In this document: piece after piece, positions 8,439-17,357 of the stretch
Layout: the number at the start of each line of letters is the position of its first letter
How positions within the stretch are numbered: position 1 is the first letter of the stretch
NCBI GenBank assembly: GCA_947498985.1
Contig: CANMMF010000003.1
Location: 310,001-374,000 of the forward strand
Direction: 5' to 3'
Length of the DNA stretch: 64,000 nt
DNA from: an uncultured Paracoccaceae bacterium
Lineage (GTDB): Bacteria; Pseudomonadota; Alphaproteobacteria; Rhodobacterales; Rhodobacteraceae
Position numbers and translations under genes: made by a program
The notes under the pieces: generated by a model
Told to the model about the DNA's origin: nothing
Databases searched by the model: none
Seen by the model: only the letters and a program-made list of their open reading frames with translations

Positions 8439-9353
8439 ATGCGTGGGTACGAGTGCGCCGGGATGTGGCGCGAGGTCGAGTGGCCAACCGTGATGCTGCT
8501 GGGTCTGTGCTACGGCGTCTGGGCGCTGGGCACCACCTATCTGGCAGCGGTGTTTCTGCCGCTCGGCATGGCGTTTGTCATCTTCGGCGCGGCCTTGCAT
8601 TCCTCGCTCACCCATGAGGCGCTGCACGGCCACCCGTTCCGGTCACCGGCGCTCAACGCCGCTCTGGTGTTTCCGGCGCTGTCGCTGGTTGTGCCTTACC
8701 TGCGGTTTCGCGACACGCATCTGGCGCATCACCAGGATTCCATCCTCACCGATCCTTATGACGACCCCGAAAGCAATTACCTCGATCCGGCCGTCTGGTC
8801 GGAGCTGCCACGCTGGCAGCAGAGCATCCTGGCCTTCAACAACACGCTTCTGGGGCGGCTCATTGTGGGGCCGGTGATCGGCACGCTGGCCTTCATGCGC
8901 AGCGATCTGCAGGCGCTGGGCAACGGCGACCGCCACGTCGCGCTGGGCTGGGCGCTGCATGTGCCCGCGCTAGCGCTGGTGGTCTGGTGGATCGTGGCGG
9001 TCGGCTCGATGCCGCTCTGGGCCTGGCTGCTGTCGAGCTATGCGGCGCTCTCAGTGCTCAAGATCCGCACGTTTCTCGAGCACCGCGCCCATGTCCATGC
9101 CAGCGGACGCACGGTGATCATCGAGGATCGCGGCCCGCTGGCGCTGATCTTTCTCAACAACAATCTGCATGTCGTGCACCACATGCATGCTGCCGCGCCG
9201 TGGTACCGGCTGCCGGCGCTCTATCACGCCGACAAGGCGCGCTATCTGAGCCGCAACGACGGCTATCGCTACGGCTCTTACGCCGAGGTCATCGCGCGGT
9301 ATTTCTGGCGGGCCAAGGATCCGGTGCCGCATCCGCTCTGGCCAAAGCCCTGA
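8439..9353 (+). CDS. Membrane fatty acid desaturase family protein
   Basis: This 304-residue integral-membrane di-iron protein has three histidine clusters: H54-SSLT-H59-EALHGH, RDTH94-LAH97-H98 and NNNLH244-VVH247-H248-MH. This is the fatty acid desaturase/beta-carotene hydroxylase superfamily pattern. Hydrophobic segments flank the boxes. The ATG at 8439 follows GGAG with six bases between. The substrate could be an acyl lipid, a carotenoid or an alkane-type compound; family membership alone does not decide. The divergent XRE regulator is the probable controller. Confidence 0.85.
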   Translation: MRGYECAGMWREVEWPTVMLLGLCYGVWALGTTYLAAVFLPLGMAFVIFGAALHSSLTHEALHGHPFRSPALNAALVFPALSLVVPYLRFRDTHLAHHQDSILTDPYDDPESNYLDPAVWSELPRWQQSILAFNNTLLGRLIVGPVIGTLAFMRSDLQALGNGDRHVALGWALHVPALALVVWWIVAVGSMPLWAWLLSSYAALSVLKIRTFLEHRAHVHASGRTVIIEDRGPLALIFLNNNLHVVHHMHAAAPWYRLPALYHADKARYLSRNDGYRYGSYAEVIARYFWRAKDPVPHPLWPKP

Positions 9354-9374
9354 CGCTCGGTCAGAACGGGCGGC

Positions 9375-10277
9375 ATGGAGCTCTGGATTGTCGCCACCAT
9401 CGCCGCCGCCTTCTTCCAGACCTTGCGGTTCATGGTGCAGAAGGTGCTGGCGACCGACAGGCTGACGGCCACCGGCAGCACATTTGCGCGGTTCGCCTAT
9501 GCCCAGCCGGGCGCGTGGGTGCTGGTCATCGCCTACCTGTGGTGGACAGGGGCGGCGTTTCCGACACTCGCGCCGACGTTCTGGGCCTGGGGTCTGGCAG
9601 GCGGCATCGGCCAGATCCTGGCCACCGTGCTGGTGGTGCTGCTCTTCAAGGAGCGCAATTTCGCCGTCGGCATCACGCTGAAAAAGACCGAAGTGATCCA
9701 GACCGCCTTTCTCGGACTGGTGGTACTGGGCGAGGTCATCCCCATCGGCGGCTGGATCGCCATCGGGATCGGGCTCGCGGGCGTGCTGCTCTTGTCGCGC
9801 ACACCGGGGGCGGTGGGTGCGCAATGGCGGATGCTGGCCAGCCGTGCGGTGCTGCTGGGTTTGGCGTCGGGCTTCTTTTTCGCGGTCTCCGGCGTGGGGT
9901 ATCGCGCGGCGACCCTGACCGTCGAGAGCGCTGACCCGCTCTTGCGCGCGGTGGTGACCTTGAGCTTTGTGAACCTGATGCAGAGCCTCGTTCTGGTGCC
10001 CTGGCTGGCCTGGCGCGAGCCCGGGCAGATCGCGGCGGTGTGGCAGGCGCGGCGGGTGGCGATCTGGCTTGGCCTCACGTCGATGCTGGGCTCGCTGGGC
10101 TGGTTCACCGCCTTCACGCAGCAGAAAGCGGCCTATGTCTTTGCCCTGGGGCAGGTCGAGCTGATCTTTTCGCTGCTGGCCTCGGTGCTCTTTTTCCGCG
10201 AGAAGGTCACGATGCGCGAGTTGGGCGGGATCGCATTGCTGACCCTGTCGATCATCGTTCTGGTTCTGGTCACCTGA
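9375..10277 (+). CDS. EamA/DMT-superfamily transporter
   Basis: This 300-residue inner-membrane protein has about ten predicted transmembrane helices arranged as two EamA repeats. The first begins at the N-terminus (WIVATIAAAFFQTLRFMVQK) and the second at about residue 155 (VLLGLASGFFFAVSGVGYRAA). The C-terminal VELIFSLLASVLFFREK is a typical EamA repeat ending. Family members export metabolites or amino acids; the substrate is unknown. It starts 21 bases after the desaturase stop on the same strand, so co-transcription is possible. Confidence 0.85.
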   Translation: MELWIVATIAAAFFQTLRFMVQKVLATDRLTATGSTFARFAYAQPGAWVLVIAYLWWTGAAFPTLAPTFWAWGLAGGIGQILATVLVVLLFKERNFAVGITLKKTEVIQTAFLGLVVLGEVIPIGGWIAIGIGLAGVLLLSRTPGAVGAQWRMLASRAVLLGLASGFFFAVSGVGYRAATLTVESADPLLRAVVTLSFVNLMQSLVLVPWLAWREPGQIAAVWQARRVAIWLGLTSMLGSLGWFTAFTQQKAAYVFALGQVELIFSLLASVLFFREKVTMRELGGIALLTLSIIVLVLVT

Positions 10278-10289
10278 CGCGGCGTCGCC

Positions 10290-11207
10290 CTACACCGTCT
10301 GCGACCGCGCGCGCCGGCCCCCGGACGGGGTCCAGGCCGCGCGCTGCAGCGCGTCCCGCAGCACCAGCGTCACGGTGACGAAGCTCACGTAAAGCAGCAG
10401 GTACCAGGAGCCCATCTTGGCAAAGCTCACCATCTCGAACGCCGATTGCCCGGCATAGATCCAGGTGCCGGTATTGGTGCCCACATTCTCCGCGATCCAG
10501 AGAAACACCGATGTCAGAAACGCCGCCAGCGGCAGCGGCATCCAGCGCGGCACGTCACCGATATGAAACCACACCCGCGTGCGCGCAAAGAGCACCAGCG
10601 TTGCGGTCATCAGCAGATAGCGCGCGTCCCAGACATAGTGATGCGCAAAGAAATTCACGTAGATCGCCAAGGCGAGCAGGACCGTCATCCAGAACGGCGG
10701 GTAGGGGGCAAAACGCATGTCGAAAATGCGGATCACCCGCGCCATGTAGGACCCCACGGCGGCGTACATGAAGCCCGAAAAGAGCGGCACACCCCAGAGT
10801 TTTAGGAGCGCCGGTTCAGGATAGGCCCAACTTCCCGCGTTGACCTTGAACAGCTCCATCGCGGTGCCGGTCAGGTGAAACAGCGCGATCACCTTGGCTT
10901 CCTGCAGGGTTTCCAGCCGGAAGAGCAAAAACGCCGCCTGCAGGCCCACGGCCCAGATCACCAGCGCGTCATAGCGCGCGAGCGCCCAGCCGTCCTGCCA
11001 GATCCGGTCGGTCACGATGAGCCCCGCGAGCATCAAAAAGCCGAAAAGGCAGGCCCAGCCCTGCTTGAGCACAAACATGATGACTTCCGCCGCCCAGCCG
11101 GGCAGGCGGGCGCGCATCGCGTCGCCCAAGGCGCGCTCGATGCGCCGTGTCCGGGTGGTCGGGGCCGTCATGCGCGCATCTGGACCGGAAGGCGCTGCGC
11201 TGTCCAT
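10290..11207 (-). CDS. DUF817 family integral membrane protein
   Basis: The product (305 residues, or 293 from an internal ATG at 11171) has about eight hydrophobic segments. Family-typical stretches are present: EVIMFVLKQGWACLFGFLML, LFHLTGTAMELFKVNAGSWAYPE, GVPLFSGFMYAAVGSYMARV and the C-terminal AENVGTNTGTWIYAGQ. These match DUF817 (YoaT-like) proteins, whose function is not established. Conserved acidic and His residues inside membrane segments hint at an enzyme or transporter rather than a scaffold. It follows the cupin gene by 33 bases on the same strand. Neither start has a good ribosome site. Confidence 0.85.
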   Translation of the reverse strand: MDSAAPSGPDARMTAPTTRTRRIERALGDAMRARLPGWAAEVIMFVLKQGWACLFGFLMLAGLIVTDRIWQDGWALARYDALVIWAVGLQAAFLLFRLETLQEAKVIALFHLTGTAMELFKVNAGSWAYPEPALLKLWGVPLFSGFMYAAVGSYMARVIRIFDMRFAPYPPFWMTVLLALAIYVNFFAHHYVWDARYLLMTATLVLFARTRVWFHIGDVPRWMPLPLAAFLTSVFLWIAENVGTNTGTWIYAGQSAFEMVSFAKMGSWYLLLYVSFVTVTLVLRDALQRAAWTPSGGRRARSQTV

Positions 11208-11240
11208 GGTGGAAAACCGGAGGCGCGGAGCGGCGCCGGA

Positions 11241-11648
11241 TCAGGTCGCGCGCGGGCCGCCATAATCGGCATCGGACACCTTTTCCAGCCAATCGGCCGC
11301 GGATCCGTCCCGGGCTTCCTGAATGGCCAGATGCGACATCGCCACGTCCGGCGCGGCGCCGTGCCAGTGCTTTTCGCCGGGCGCAAACCAGACCACGTCG
11401 CCGGGGTAGAGAACCTGCACAAGCGCGCCTTCCTTCTGGGCCAGACCCAGCCCGGACAGGATGTGCAGCGTCTGGCCCAGCGGATGCGTGTGCCAGGCGG
11501 TGCGCGCGCCCGGCTCGAAGGTCACGACAAGCGCGTTGACGCGCGCGGGCGCGGGTGCTGCAATCACCGGGTCGAACCGGACGCTGCCGGTGAAATAATC
11601 GGGGTTCGGGGCTTGCGACGGGCGGCTTCCGGCACGGTGGATCTGCAT
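11241..11648 (-). CDS. Cupin protein resembling bacterial manganese hydroxynitrile lyases
   Basis: This 135-residue single-domain cupin closely follows the small cupin family that includes the (R)-selective hydroxynitrile lyase of Granulicella. The metal ligands fall at the same positions: H53 and H55 in AWHTHPLG, Q59, and H94 in GEKHWHG. DYFTGSVRFDP near the N-terminus and HLAIQE near the end also fit. Members may make or cleave cyanohydrins in vitro, but the native role of most homologs is unknown, so the enzymatic call is tentative. It heads a short minus-strand unit with DUF817. Confidence 0.82.
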   Translation of the reverse strand: MQIHRAGSRPSQAPNPDYFTGSVRFDPVIAAPAPARVNALVVTFEPGARTAWHTHPLGQTLHILSGLGLAQKEGALVQVLYPGDVVWFAPGEKHWHGAAPDVAMSHLAIQEARDGSAADWLEKVSDADYGGPRAT

Positions 11649-11804
11649 CTCGGGGCTCCTTGGGGCATGGTGGCGGGATGGCGAGCCTCTACCCTACCCA
11701 AGGGCGCGCGATTGCAAAGGGGCGACCTGCGCCGCTGGCCGCATCGCCCGGCCGCGTCGCGGTGTCGCAGCCCGCGCTCCGGCCACGGCAATGCAGAATT
11801 GCGC

Positions 11805-11831
11805 TTGACCCGGCAGTTGGGCCGATATCTT
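11805..11831 (+). promoter_or_regulatory. Possible sigma-70-like promoter for the peptide ABC operon
   Basis: TTGACC (11805-11810) and TATCTT (11826-11831) are separated by 15 bases just before the first permease. The spacing is short and the leader would be only a few bases, so the call is weak. No solute-binding protein gene precedes the permease. Confidence 0.3.
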
Positions 11832-11839
11832 GTACCGGG

Positions 11840-12820
11840 ATGCTGGCATATATCATCCGACGCGTGGCCCAATCTGCGCTGGTTCTGCTGATCGTGGGGC
11901 TGGTCGCCTTTTCGATGTTCACCTTCGTGGGCGATCCGATCGACAACATGCTGGGGCAGGAGCGCACGCAGGAAGATATCGACCGGCTGCGCGGCCAGCT
12001 TGGCCTCGATCAGCCGTTCCCGGTGCAATATTACAAGTTTCTCGAAAACGCCGTGCAGGGCAATTTCGGGGTGAGCTACCGACAGGGGCGCCCGGTCTCC
12101 GACATCTTGCTCGAACGCGCGCCCGCGACGCTGGAACTGGCCGCCGTCTCGGGTCTTCTGGCCATCGGCTTCGGGATTGCGCTGGGCGTCTTCACGGCGA
12201 TCCGGCGCAACGGCGTGCTGGCCAATTTCATCATGTCCGCCTCGCTCATCGGGGTGTCGCTGCCCACCTTCCTGATCGGCATCCTTCTGATCTACCTCTT
12301 CTCGGTGGAGCTTGGCTGGCTGCCCAGTTTCGGACGCGGAGATACCGTGGATCTGGGCGGATGGAGCACCGGGTTCCTGACCGAATCCGGGCGCAAGGCG
12401 TTGATATTGCCTGCAATCACGCTTGGGCTTTATCAGATGACGCTGATCATGCGGCTGGTGCGCTCGGAGATGCTGGAGGTGCTGCGCCAGGACTATATCC
12501 GCTTTGCCCAGGCGCGCGGGTTGCGCGAACGGGCGGTCAATTTCCGCCATGCGCTCAAGAACACCATGGTGCCGGTGATCACCGTCATCGGTCTGCAACT
12601 GGGTGCGATCATCGCCTTTGCGATCATCACCGAGACGGTGTTCCAGTGGCCGGGTGTCGGCCTGCTCTTCATCAACGCGATCCAGTTCGTCGATATCCCC
12701 GTGATGGCCGCCTATCTGATGCTGATTTCGGTGATGTTCGTGGGCATCAACCTGATTGTCGATCTGCTCTATTTCACCATCGATCCGCGGCTGCGGGTTG
12801 ATGGCAAGGGAGGCCACTGA
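11840..12820 (+). CDS. Peptide/nickel-type ABC transporter permease (DppB-like)
   Basis: This 326-residue inner-membrane subunit starts at the ATG giving MLAYIIRRVAQS, the standard DppB/OppB beginning; an upstream extension of the frame has no family resemblance. It contains GDPIDNMLGQ, about six transmembrane helices and the cytoplasmic EAA-type loop (DYIRFAQARGLRERAVNFRHALKN). It imports oligopeptides or similar solutes with the DppC-like partner that starts inside its stop codon (TGATG overlap). The operon lacks its own binding protein, which is unusual because that gene normally comes first. Confidence 0.9.
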   Translation: MLAYIIRRVAQSALVLLIVGLVAFSMFTFVGDPIDNMLGQERTQEDIDRLRGQLGLDQPFPVQYYKFLENAVQGNFGVSYRQGRPVSDILLERAPATLELAAVSGLLAIGFGIALGVFTAIRRNGVLANFIMSASLIGVSLPTFLIGILLIYLFSVELGWLPSFGRGDTVDLGGWSTGFLTESGRKALILPAITLGLYQMTLIMRLVRSEMLEVLRQDYIRFAQARGLRERAVNFRHALKNTMVPVITVIGLQLGAIIAFAIITETVFQWPGVGLLFINAIQFVDIPVMAAYLMLISVMFVGINLIVDLLYFTIDPRLRVDGKGGH

Positions 12821-13797
12821 TGGCTCAGGATCCCGCCGTCCCGCCGAAACCCGCGACCCCCGTGGATCTGCCCGTCAGGGATCCGTCCCGCCTGCAGCTC
12901 TTTTTCGAGGGCGACTTTTTCTACGCCTTCAAGCGCTCGCCCGTGGCCATCGTGTCGTTTGCGGTCACCGCGCTTCTGGTGCTCTCGGCGATCTTCGCGC
13001 CGCTGCTGGCGACGACCAACCCGTTCGATCCGGCCTCTCTCAATCTGATGAACGGCTTCACCCCGCCGATGGAGCCCAACGCCTTTACCGGAGACAGTTT
13101 CTGGCTCGGCACCGACGATCAGGGGCGGGACGTGTTCTCCACCATCCTCTACGGCATGCGGGTGTCGCTGTTTGTGGGGGTGGCGGCGGTGCTTTTCGCG
13201 ATGGTGCTGGGCATCACGCTGGGGCTGATCTCGGGCTATGTGGGCGGCTGGACCGATACGATCATCATGCGCACCGCGGATGTGCAGCTGACCTTTCCGT
13301 CGATCCTGGTGGCGATGCTGATCTTCGGCATCGCCAAGGGGGTGACACCGGTGGAATACCGCGACCAGATGGCGATCTGGGTGTTGATCCTCGCTATTGG
13401 CCTTTCGGACTGGGTGCAGTTTGCGCGCGTGGTGCGCGGTGCAACGCTGGTCGAGAAATCAAAGGATTACGTGGCTGCCGCCCGGCTGATCGGACGCAGG
13501 CCCTGGGCGATCATGATGAAACATATTCTGCCCAATGTGCTCTCTCCGGTGCTGGTGATCGCCACAATCTCGCTGGCGCTCGCAATCATCGCGGAGGCCA
13601 CGCTGAGCTTTCTCGGCGTTGGCGCGCCCCCCACGCAGCCCTCGCTCGGCACGCTCATCCGCATCGGGCAGGGGTTCCTGTTCTCGGGCGAGTGGTGGAT
13701 CCTGTTCTTCCCCGCCGTGACGCTTCTGACACTGGCGCTCGCCGTGAACCTGCTCGGCGACTGGCTGCGCGACGCGCTGAATCCCCGACTCAGATAA
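12820..13797 (+). CDS. Peptide/nickel-type ABC transporter permease (DppC-like)
   Basis: This 325-residue partner permease has the N-terminal cytoplasmic tail and first helix typical of OppC_N (FKRSPVAIVSFAVTALLVLSAIFAPLL). The lumenal loop with FWLGTDDQGRDVFSTILYGMRVSL and the EAA loop DYVAAARLIGRRPWAIMMKHILPNVLSP are characteristic of DppC/OppC. The ATG overlaps the DppB stop. The late TLSFLGVGAPPTQPSLGTLI is another family hallmark. Substrate range depends on a binding protein that is not encoded here. Confidence 0.9.
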   Translation: MAQDPAVPPKPATPVDLPVRDPSRLQLFFEGDFFYAFKRSPVAIVSFAVTALLVLSAIFAPLLATTNPFDPASLNLMNGFTPPMEPNAFTGDSFWLGTDDQGRDVFSTILYGMRVSLFVGVAAVLFAMVLGITLGLISGYVGGWTDTIIMRTADVQLTFPSILVAMLIFGIAKGVTPVEYRDQMAIWVLILAIGLSDWVQFARVVRGATLVEKSKDYVAAARLIGRRPWAIMMKHILPNVLSPVLVIATISLALAIIAEATLSFLGVGAPPTQPSLGTLIRIGQGFLFSGEWWILFFPAVTLLTLALAVNLLGDWLRDALNPRLR

Positions 13798-13808
13798 AGG
13801 AAAATACC

Positions 13809-14264
13809 GTGCGCATTCTTTTGCTTATGCTCGCTTTCTTGCTGCCCTCCCTTTCTGCGGCTCAGGATGCCGAGCGGATCGACGCCGCTACGGTATTTTT
13901 GAAGAGCAAAGGCCAGCAGGCGCTGATGAAAGACATGCTGTCGCCCGAAGGCGTCATGGCACAAATGGGACTGTTTGCGGGGCAGCTTCCTGCAGACAAG
14001 ACCGCGCGGCTAGCCGAGCTTGTTTCTGAAGAGATGGCATCAATCAGGCCTGCCATGGAAAGCGCGATGGTTGCCGGCATGGCGGATAATTTCACGCTTG
14101 AGGAAATCCGGGCGCTCGCCGATTTTTACGATTCGGACGTAGGCGCGTCGGCGATGTCGAAGATGCGCCCCTTCATGGCGCAGACAATGCAGGCGCTGAG
14201 CCCGGACTTTCTGGCTGTGCAGCAAAGACTGGCGCGCCGCATACAGGAAGAAATGGAAAACTAG
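13809..14264 (+). CDS. DUF2059 domain secreted protein inside the ABC operon
   Basis: This 151-residue protein starts at GTG 13809 with AAAGGA upstream. A signal peptide (VRILLLMLAFLLPSLSAAQD) precedes a helical DUF2059 region with ALADFYDSDVGASAMSKMRP near residues 105-125. DUF2059 proteins are periplasmic and of unknown function. The gene sits 11 bases after the second permease and 3 bases before the first ATPase gene, so it is firmly inside the transporter operon, at a place where such operons rarely carry an extra gene. It may help uptake in the periplasm, or it may be an inserted passenger. Confidence 0.8.
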   Translation: MRILLLMLAFLLPSLSAAQDAERIDAATVFLKSKGQQALMKDMLSPEGVMAQMGLFAGQLPADKTARLAELVSEEMASIRPAMESAMVAGMADNFTLEEIRALADFYDSDVGASAMSKMRPFMAQTMQALSPDFLAVQQRLARRIQEEMEN

Positions 14265-14267
14265 CGG

Positions 14268-15242
14268 ATGACCGACCCCGTGCTTTCCATCCGCAATCTC
14301 ACCGTTGATATCCCTGGCCGCTACGGCACCGTGCGGCCCGTCGACGGTGTCAGCTATGACATTGCCGCGGGTGAAATCCTCGGCGTGGTGGGCGAATCCG
14401 GTGCAGGCAAGTCCATGGCGGGCAATGCGGTGATCGGCTTGCTGAACCGGCCTGCCTTCATCTCCGGCGGAGAGATCTGGCTCAACGGGCAGCGCATCGA
14501 TCAGCTCAGGGGCGACACGATGCGCAGGCTCAGGGGCAAGCAGATCGGCATGGTCTTTCAGGATCCGCTGACCTCGCTCAATCCGCTGTTGCAGGTGGGT
14601 GAGCAGCTGACCGAAACCATGCTCACCCATCTCGATATCTCCAAGGCAGAGGCGGAAAAACGCGCCGTCGCGGCGCTGGACGAGGTGGGCATTCCCGGTG
14701 CGGCAGAGCGGCTCAACAGCTATCCGCACGAGTTTTCCGGCGGCATGCGGCAACGCGTTGTCATCGCGCTGGCGCTTTGCGCCGAACCGAGCCTCGTGAT
14801 CGCCGATGAGCCGACGACCGCGCTCGACGTCTCCGTTCAGGCGCAGATCATCTCGCTTCTGCGCAAGCTTTGCCGCGAGCGTGGCACGGCGGTGATGCTG
14901 ATCACCCACGACATGGGTGTGATTGCCGAGGCCGCCGACCGGGTGGCGGTGATGTATGCGGGCCGTCTGGCAGAGCTTGGCCCGGTGCGCGACGTCATCA
15001 CCGACCCCAGCCATCCCTACACGCACGGGCTCATGGCCTCGACGCCGCTGGCGTCGCGCGGCAAGGCGCGGCTGCATCAGATCCCCGGTGCGATGCCCCG
15101 GCTCGACGCGATCCCCGAGGGCTGCGCCTTCAACCCCCGCTGCCCCCATGCGCGGGACAAATGCCGCCACGATCCGCGCCCCGAGATGGGCGCAAGCAAC
15201 GCCGCGTGCTGGTTTCCCCTCGTCGGGGCGGAGGTGCTCTGA
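14268..15242 (+). CDS. Peptide/nickel-type ABC transporter ATP-binding protein (DppD-like)
   Basis: This 324-residue ATPase has Walker A GESGAGKS at 42-49, Q-loop FQDPLTSLNP, signature EFSGGMRQRV, Walker B LVIADEPT and switch His in LITHDMG. The C-terminal oligo_HPY domain carries CAFNPRCPHARDKC, the cysteine pattern of DppD/OppD proteins that is reported to hold an iron-sulfur cluster in some members. It energises import through the two permeases. The stop overlaps the start of the second ATPase gene. Confidence 0.92.
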   Translation: MTDPVLSIRNLTVDIPGRYGTVRPVDGVSYDIAAGEILGVVGESGAGKSMAGNAVIGLLNRPAFISGGEIWLNGQRIDQLRGDTMRRLRGKQIGMVFQDPLTSLNPLLQVGEQLTETMLTHLDISKAEAEKRAVAALDEVGIPGAAERLNSYPHEFSGGMRQRVVIALALCAEPSLVIADEPTTALDVSVQAQIISLLRKLCRERGTAVMLITHDMGVIAEAADRVAVMYAGRLAELGPVRDVITDPSHPYTHGLMASTPLASRGKARLHQIPGAMPRLDAIPEGCAFNPRCPHARDKCRHDPRPEMGASNAACWFPLVGAEVL

Positions 15243-16204
15243 TGGCGCTTGTTCGGGTGCAAAATCTCAGCCGGGTATTCGATGTCTCCAAACCCTGGCT
15301 CAACCGGGTGATCGAGCGGCGGTCGAAGAGCTTTCTCAAGGCCGTCTCAGAGGTCGATTTCGAGATTGCCGAGCGCAGCACCTACGCGCTTGTGGGTGAA
15401 AGCGGGTCGGGCAAATCGACCATCGGGCGGATGCTGGTGGGGCTCTTGACCCCCACCGAAGGCAATGTGGAGATCGAGGGCGTCGACCTCGCCCACGAGA
15501 GAGATGCGGCCAGGGTCGAGGCGGTGCGCGCCGACATCCAGATGATCTTTCAAGACCCCTACGCCTCGCTCAACCCGCGCTGGCGGGTGCGCGACATCAT
15601 CGTGGAGCCGGTGGCGGCCAAGGGGGGAGAGACCAAGGGGCTGGCCGAAAAGCTGCTCGAACAGGTGGGGCTCTCGGCGCAGGATGCGGGCAAGTTCCCG
15701 CATGAGTTTTCCGGCGGTCAGCGCCAGCGGATCTGCATCGCGCGCGCGCTGGCGTCAGAGCCCAAGCTGATTGTCTGCGACGAGCCGACCTCCGCGCTCG
15801 ATGTGTCGGTGCAGGCGCAGGTGCTGAACCTGATGAGCGATCTCAAGGACGATTTCGGACTGACCTATCTGCTGATCAGCCACGATCTGACCGTGGTGCA
15901 GCACATGGCTGACCGGATCGGCGTGCTGTATCTGGGGCGGCTCGTCGAAGAGGCCGATCCCGACACGCTCTTTGATGACGCAAAACATCCCTACACGCAG
16001 ATGCTGCTGGAAGCCGCGCCGCGCATGGACGGGTTTGGCCGCGAGGTGGTGCCGCCCGAGGGTGAGATCCCCAACCCGATCGATCCGCCGTCGGGCTGCG
16101 CGTTCCACCCCCGCTGCCCGATTGCGCAGCAGATCTGCCAGCGCGAGCGGCCCAGACCGCGCAGTCTGGGAACAACCCGGGTGGCCTGTCACCTGGCGGA
16201 GTGA
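15242..16204 (+). CDS. Peptide/nickel-type ABC transporter ATP-binding protein (DppF-like)
   Basis: This 320-residue second ATPase has Walker A GESGSGKST near residue 53, FQDPYASLNPR, signature EFSGGQRQRI, Walker B LIVCDEPTSALD and LISHDLTVV. The C-terminus has the same cysteine motif (CAFHPRCPIAQQIC). The ATG overlaps the DppD-like stop (TGATG). An N-terminal insertion, KPWLNRVIERRSKSFLKAV, is typical of DppF/OppF. It is the last gene of the operon; a convergent TraB-family gene follows. Confidence 0.92.
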   Translation: MALVRVQNLSRVFDVSKPWLNRVIERRSKSFLKAVSEVDFEIAERSTYALVGESGSGKSTIGRMLVGLLTPTEGNVEIEGVDLAHERDAARVEAVRADIQMIFQDPYASLNPRWRVRDIIVEPVAAKGGETKGLAEKLLEQVGLSAQDAGKFPHEFSGGQRQRICIARALASEPKLIVCDEPTSALDVSVQAQVLNLMSDLKDDFGLTYLLISHDLTVVQHMADRIGVLYLGRLVEEADPDTLFDDAKHPYTQMLLEAAPRMDGFGREVVPPEGEIPNPIDPPSGCAFHPRCPIAQQICQRERPRPRSLGTTRVACHLAE

Positions 16205-16299
16205 TCCGGCACGTCATGCGCGCCGGGCGCCATGCGGGGATGGTCCAAATCGCCGCCAGACGACCGGATCCGGGCCCGATACCCGCGCGGCCTGCCGGG

Positions 16300-17292
16300 T
16301 CAGAACGGCAGACGCTCCAGCGCGAAACCTTCGGCCTCCAGCAGGGCGAGAACACCGTCATTGCCCCCCAGATGCGCCGCGCCGAACGCCGCGACGATGG
16401 GGCCGTCCGTCTCGGCAAGTGCGGCGAGGATCACCGGGATCCAGGCGCGGTTGCGCTCCACCAGAAGCTCGCGTTCCATCAATGCGAAGATCTCGTCGTT
16501 TTCCGCAACCTCGAGCGGCGACAGGCGGGGGCCCAAAACCTGCGCCAATGCCCAGCCTTCGGCGTGCTCCTCGTCGAAATAGCTGTTGCCCATGGTCTCG
16601 AAGAGATCCTCCCCCACATCCGGCCCCAGGAGCGAGGCGCGCAACATGTTGATCTGCATGTCGATCGGCGCGGTCTGGAAGGCGCGGAAGGCGGTGTCGA
16701 ACGGCTCCAGCGCCTGCGTGGGCACATCCGCATCCTCCGCAATCGCCTCGAGCCGGGCGTCGAGCCCGTTGCGCGCCGCCTCGTCGAGCGGCATGCAGCT
16801 CGGGATCGCCAGCAACAGCGAGACATACCAGGGGCGCAGCTTGGCGGTCATGAAGGGCGGCATGCCGCGCGCCGTCATCTCTTCGGCCACCAGCGCCCAC
16901 TCGCTCTCTTCCATCAACTCCGGCAGGCTGCTTTCGGAAAGCACGATCATGTCGGGCGCGCGGGCCAGTTCCTGCTCAAGCGCGGCCTCTTCGGTCTGTG
17001 TCATCTCCAGCAGCAGGCGGGTGGCGGAGATGACCACCGGTTCCAGATCCGCAACCACCGCGTCAAAGCGCGGGTCGGCCAGATGCATCGTGCCGATCAG
17101 GTGCAGCACCTCGCCATCTCGCGTGGCGCGCCAGTGGTTGCCGGTGGGATAGGCGCGGGCCTGCACGCTTTCGGCCAGCGCCGCGTCCTCGGACGCGGTC
17201 AGCGTTTCGCGCAGGTCGGCGCCGTCGCAATTTGCCAGTGCCGGCGACATGGCCAGCGACAGCGCCAGCGTGGCGATCAGGGTCCGGAGCAT
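16300..17292 (-). CDS. TraB/GumN family protein, exported
   Basis: This 330-residue protein starts at ATG 17292 with a signal peptide ending in AMSPALA. It has the family's HLIGTMHLADPRF segment near residue 65, a central helical block and a late VAAFGAAHLGG. TraB/GumN proteins are Tiki-like metallo-proteins with conserved His and Glu residues; bacterial roles are poorly defined. The export signal suggests action in the periplasm or outer surface. An upstream extension to 17346 would bury the signal peptide, so the internal ATG is preferred. It is divergent from the DUF2161 gene. Confidence 0.85.
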   Translation of the reverse strand: MLRTLIATLALSLAMSPALANCDGADLRETLTASEDAALAESVQARAYPTGNHWRATRDGEVLHLIGTMHLADPRFDAVVADLEPVVISATRLLLEMTQTEEAALEQELARAPDMIVLSESSLPELMEESEWALVAEEMTARGMPPFMTAKLRPWYVSLLLAIPSCMPLDEAARNGLDARLEAIAEDADVPTQALEPFDTAFRAFQTAPIDMQINMLRASLLGPDVGEDLFETMGNSYFDEEHAEGWALAQVLGPRLSPLEVAENDEIFALMERELLVERNRAWIPVILAALAETDGPIVAAFGAAHLGGNDGVLALLEAEGFALERLPF

Positions 17293-17357
17293 GGGGCGAC
17301 TTCCTTGTATCGGGCAAAGCGTTGCATCATGTGGTCTGACGCGCAAAGCTGGCCAAC

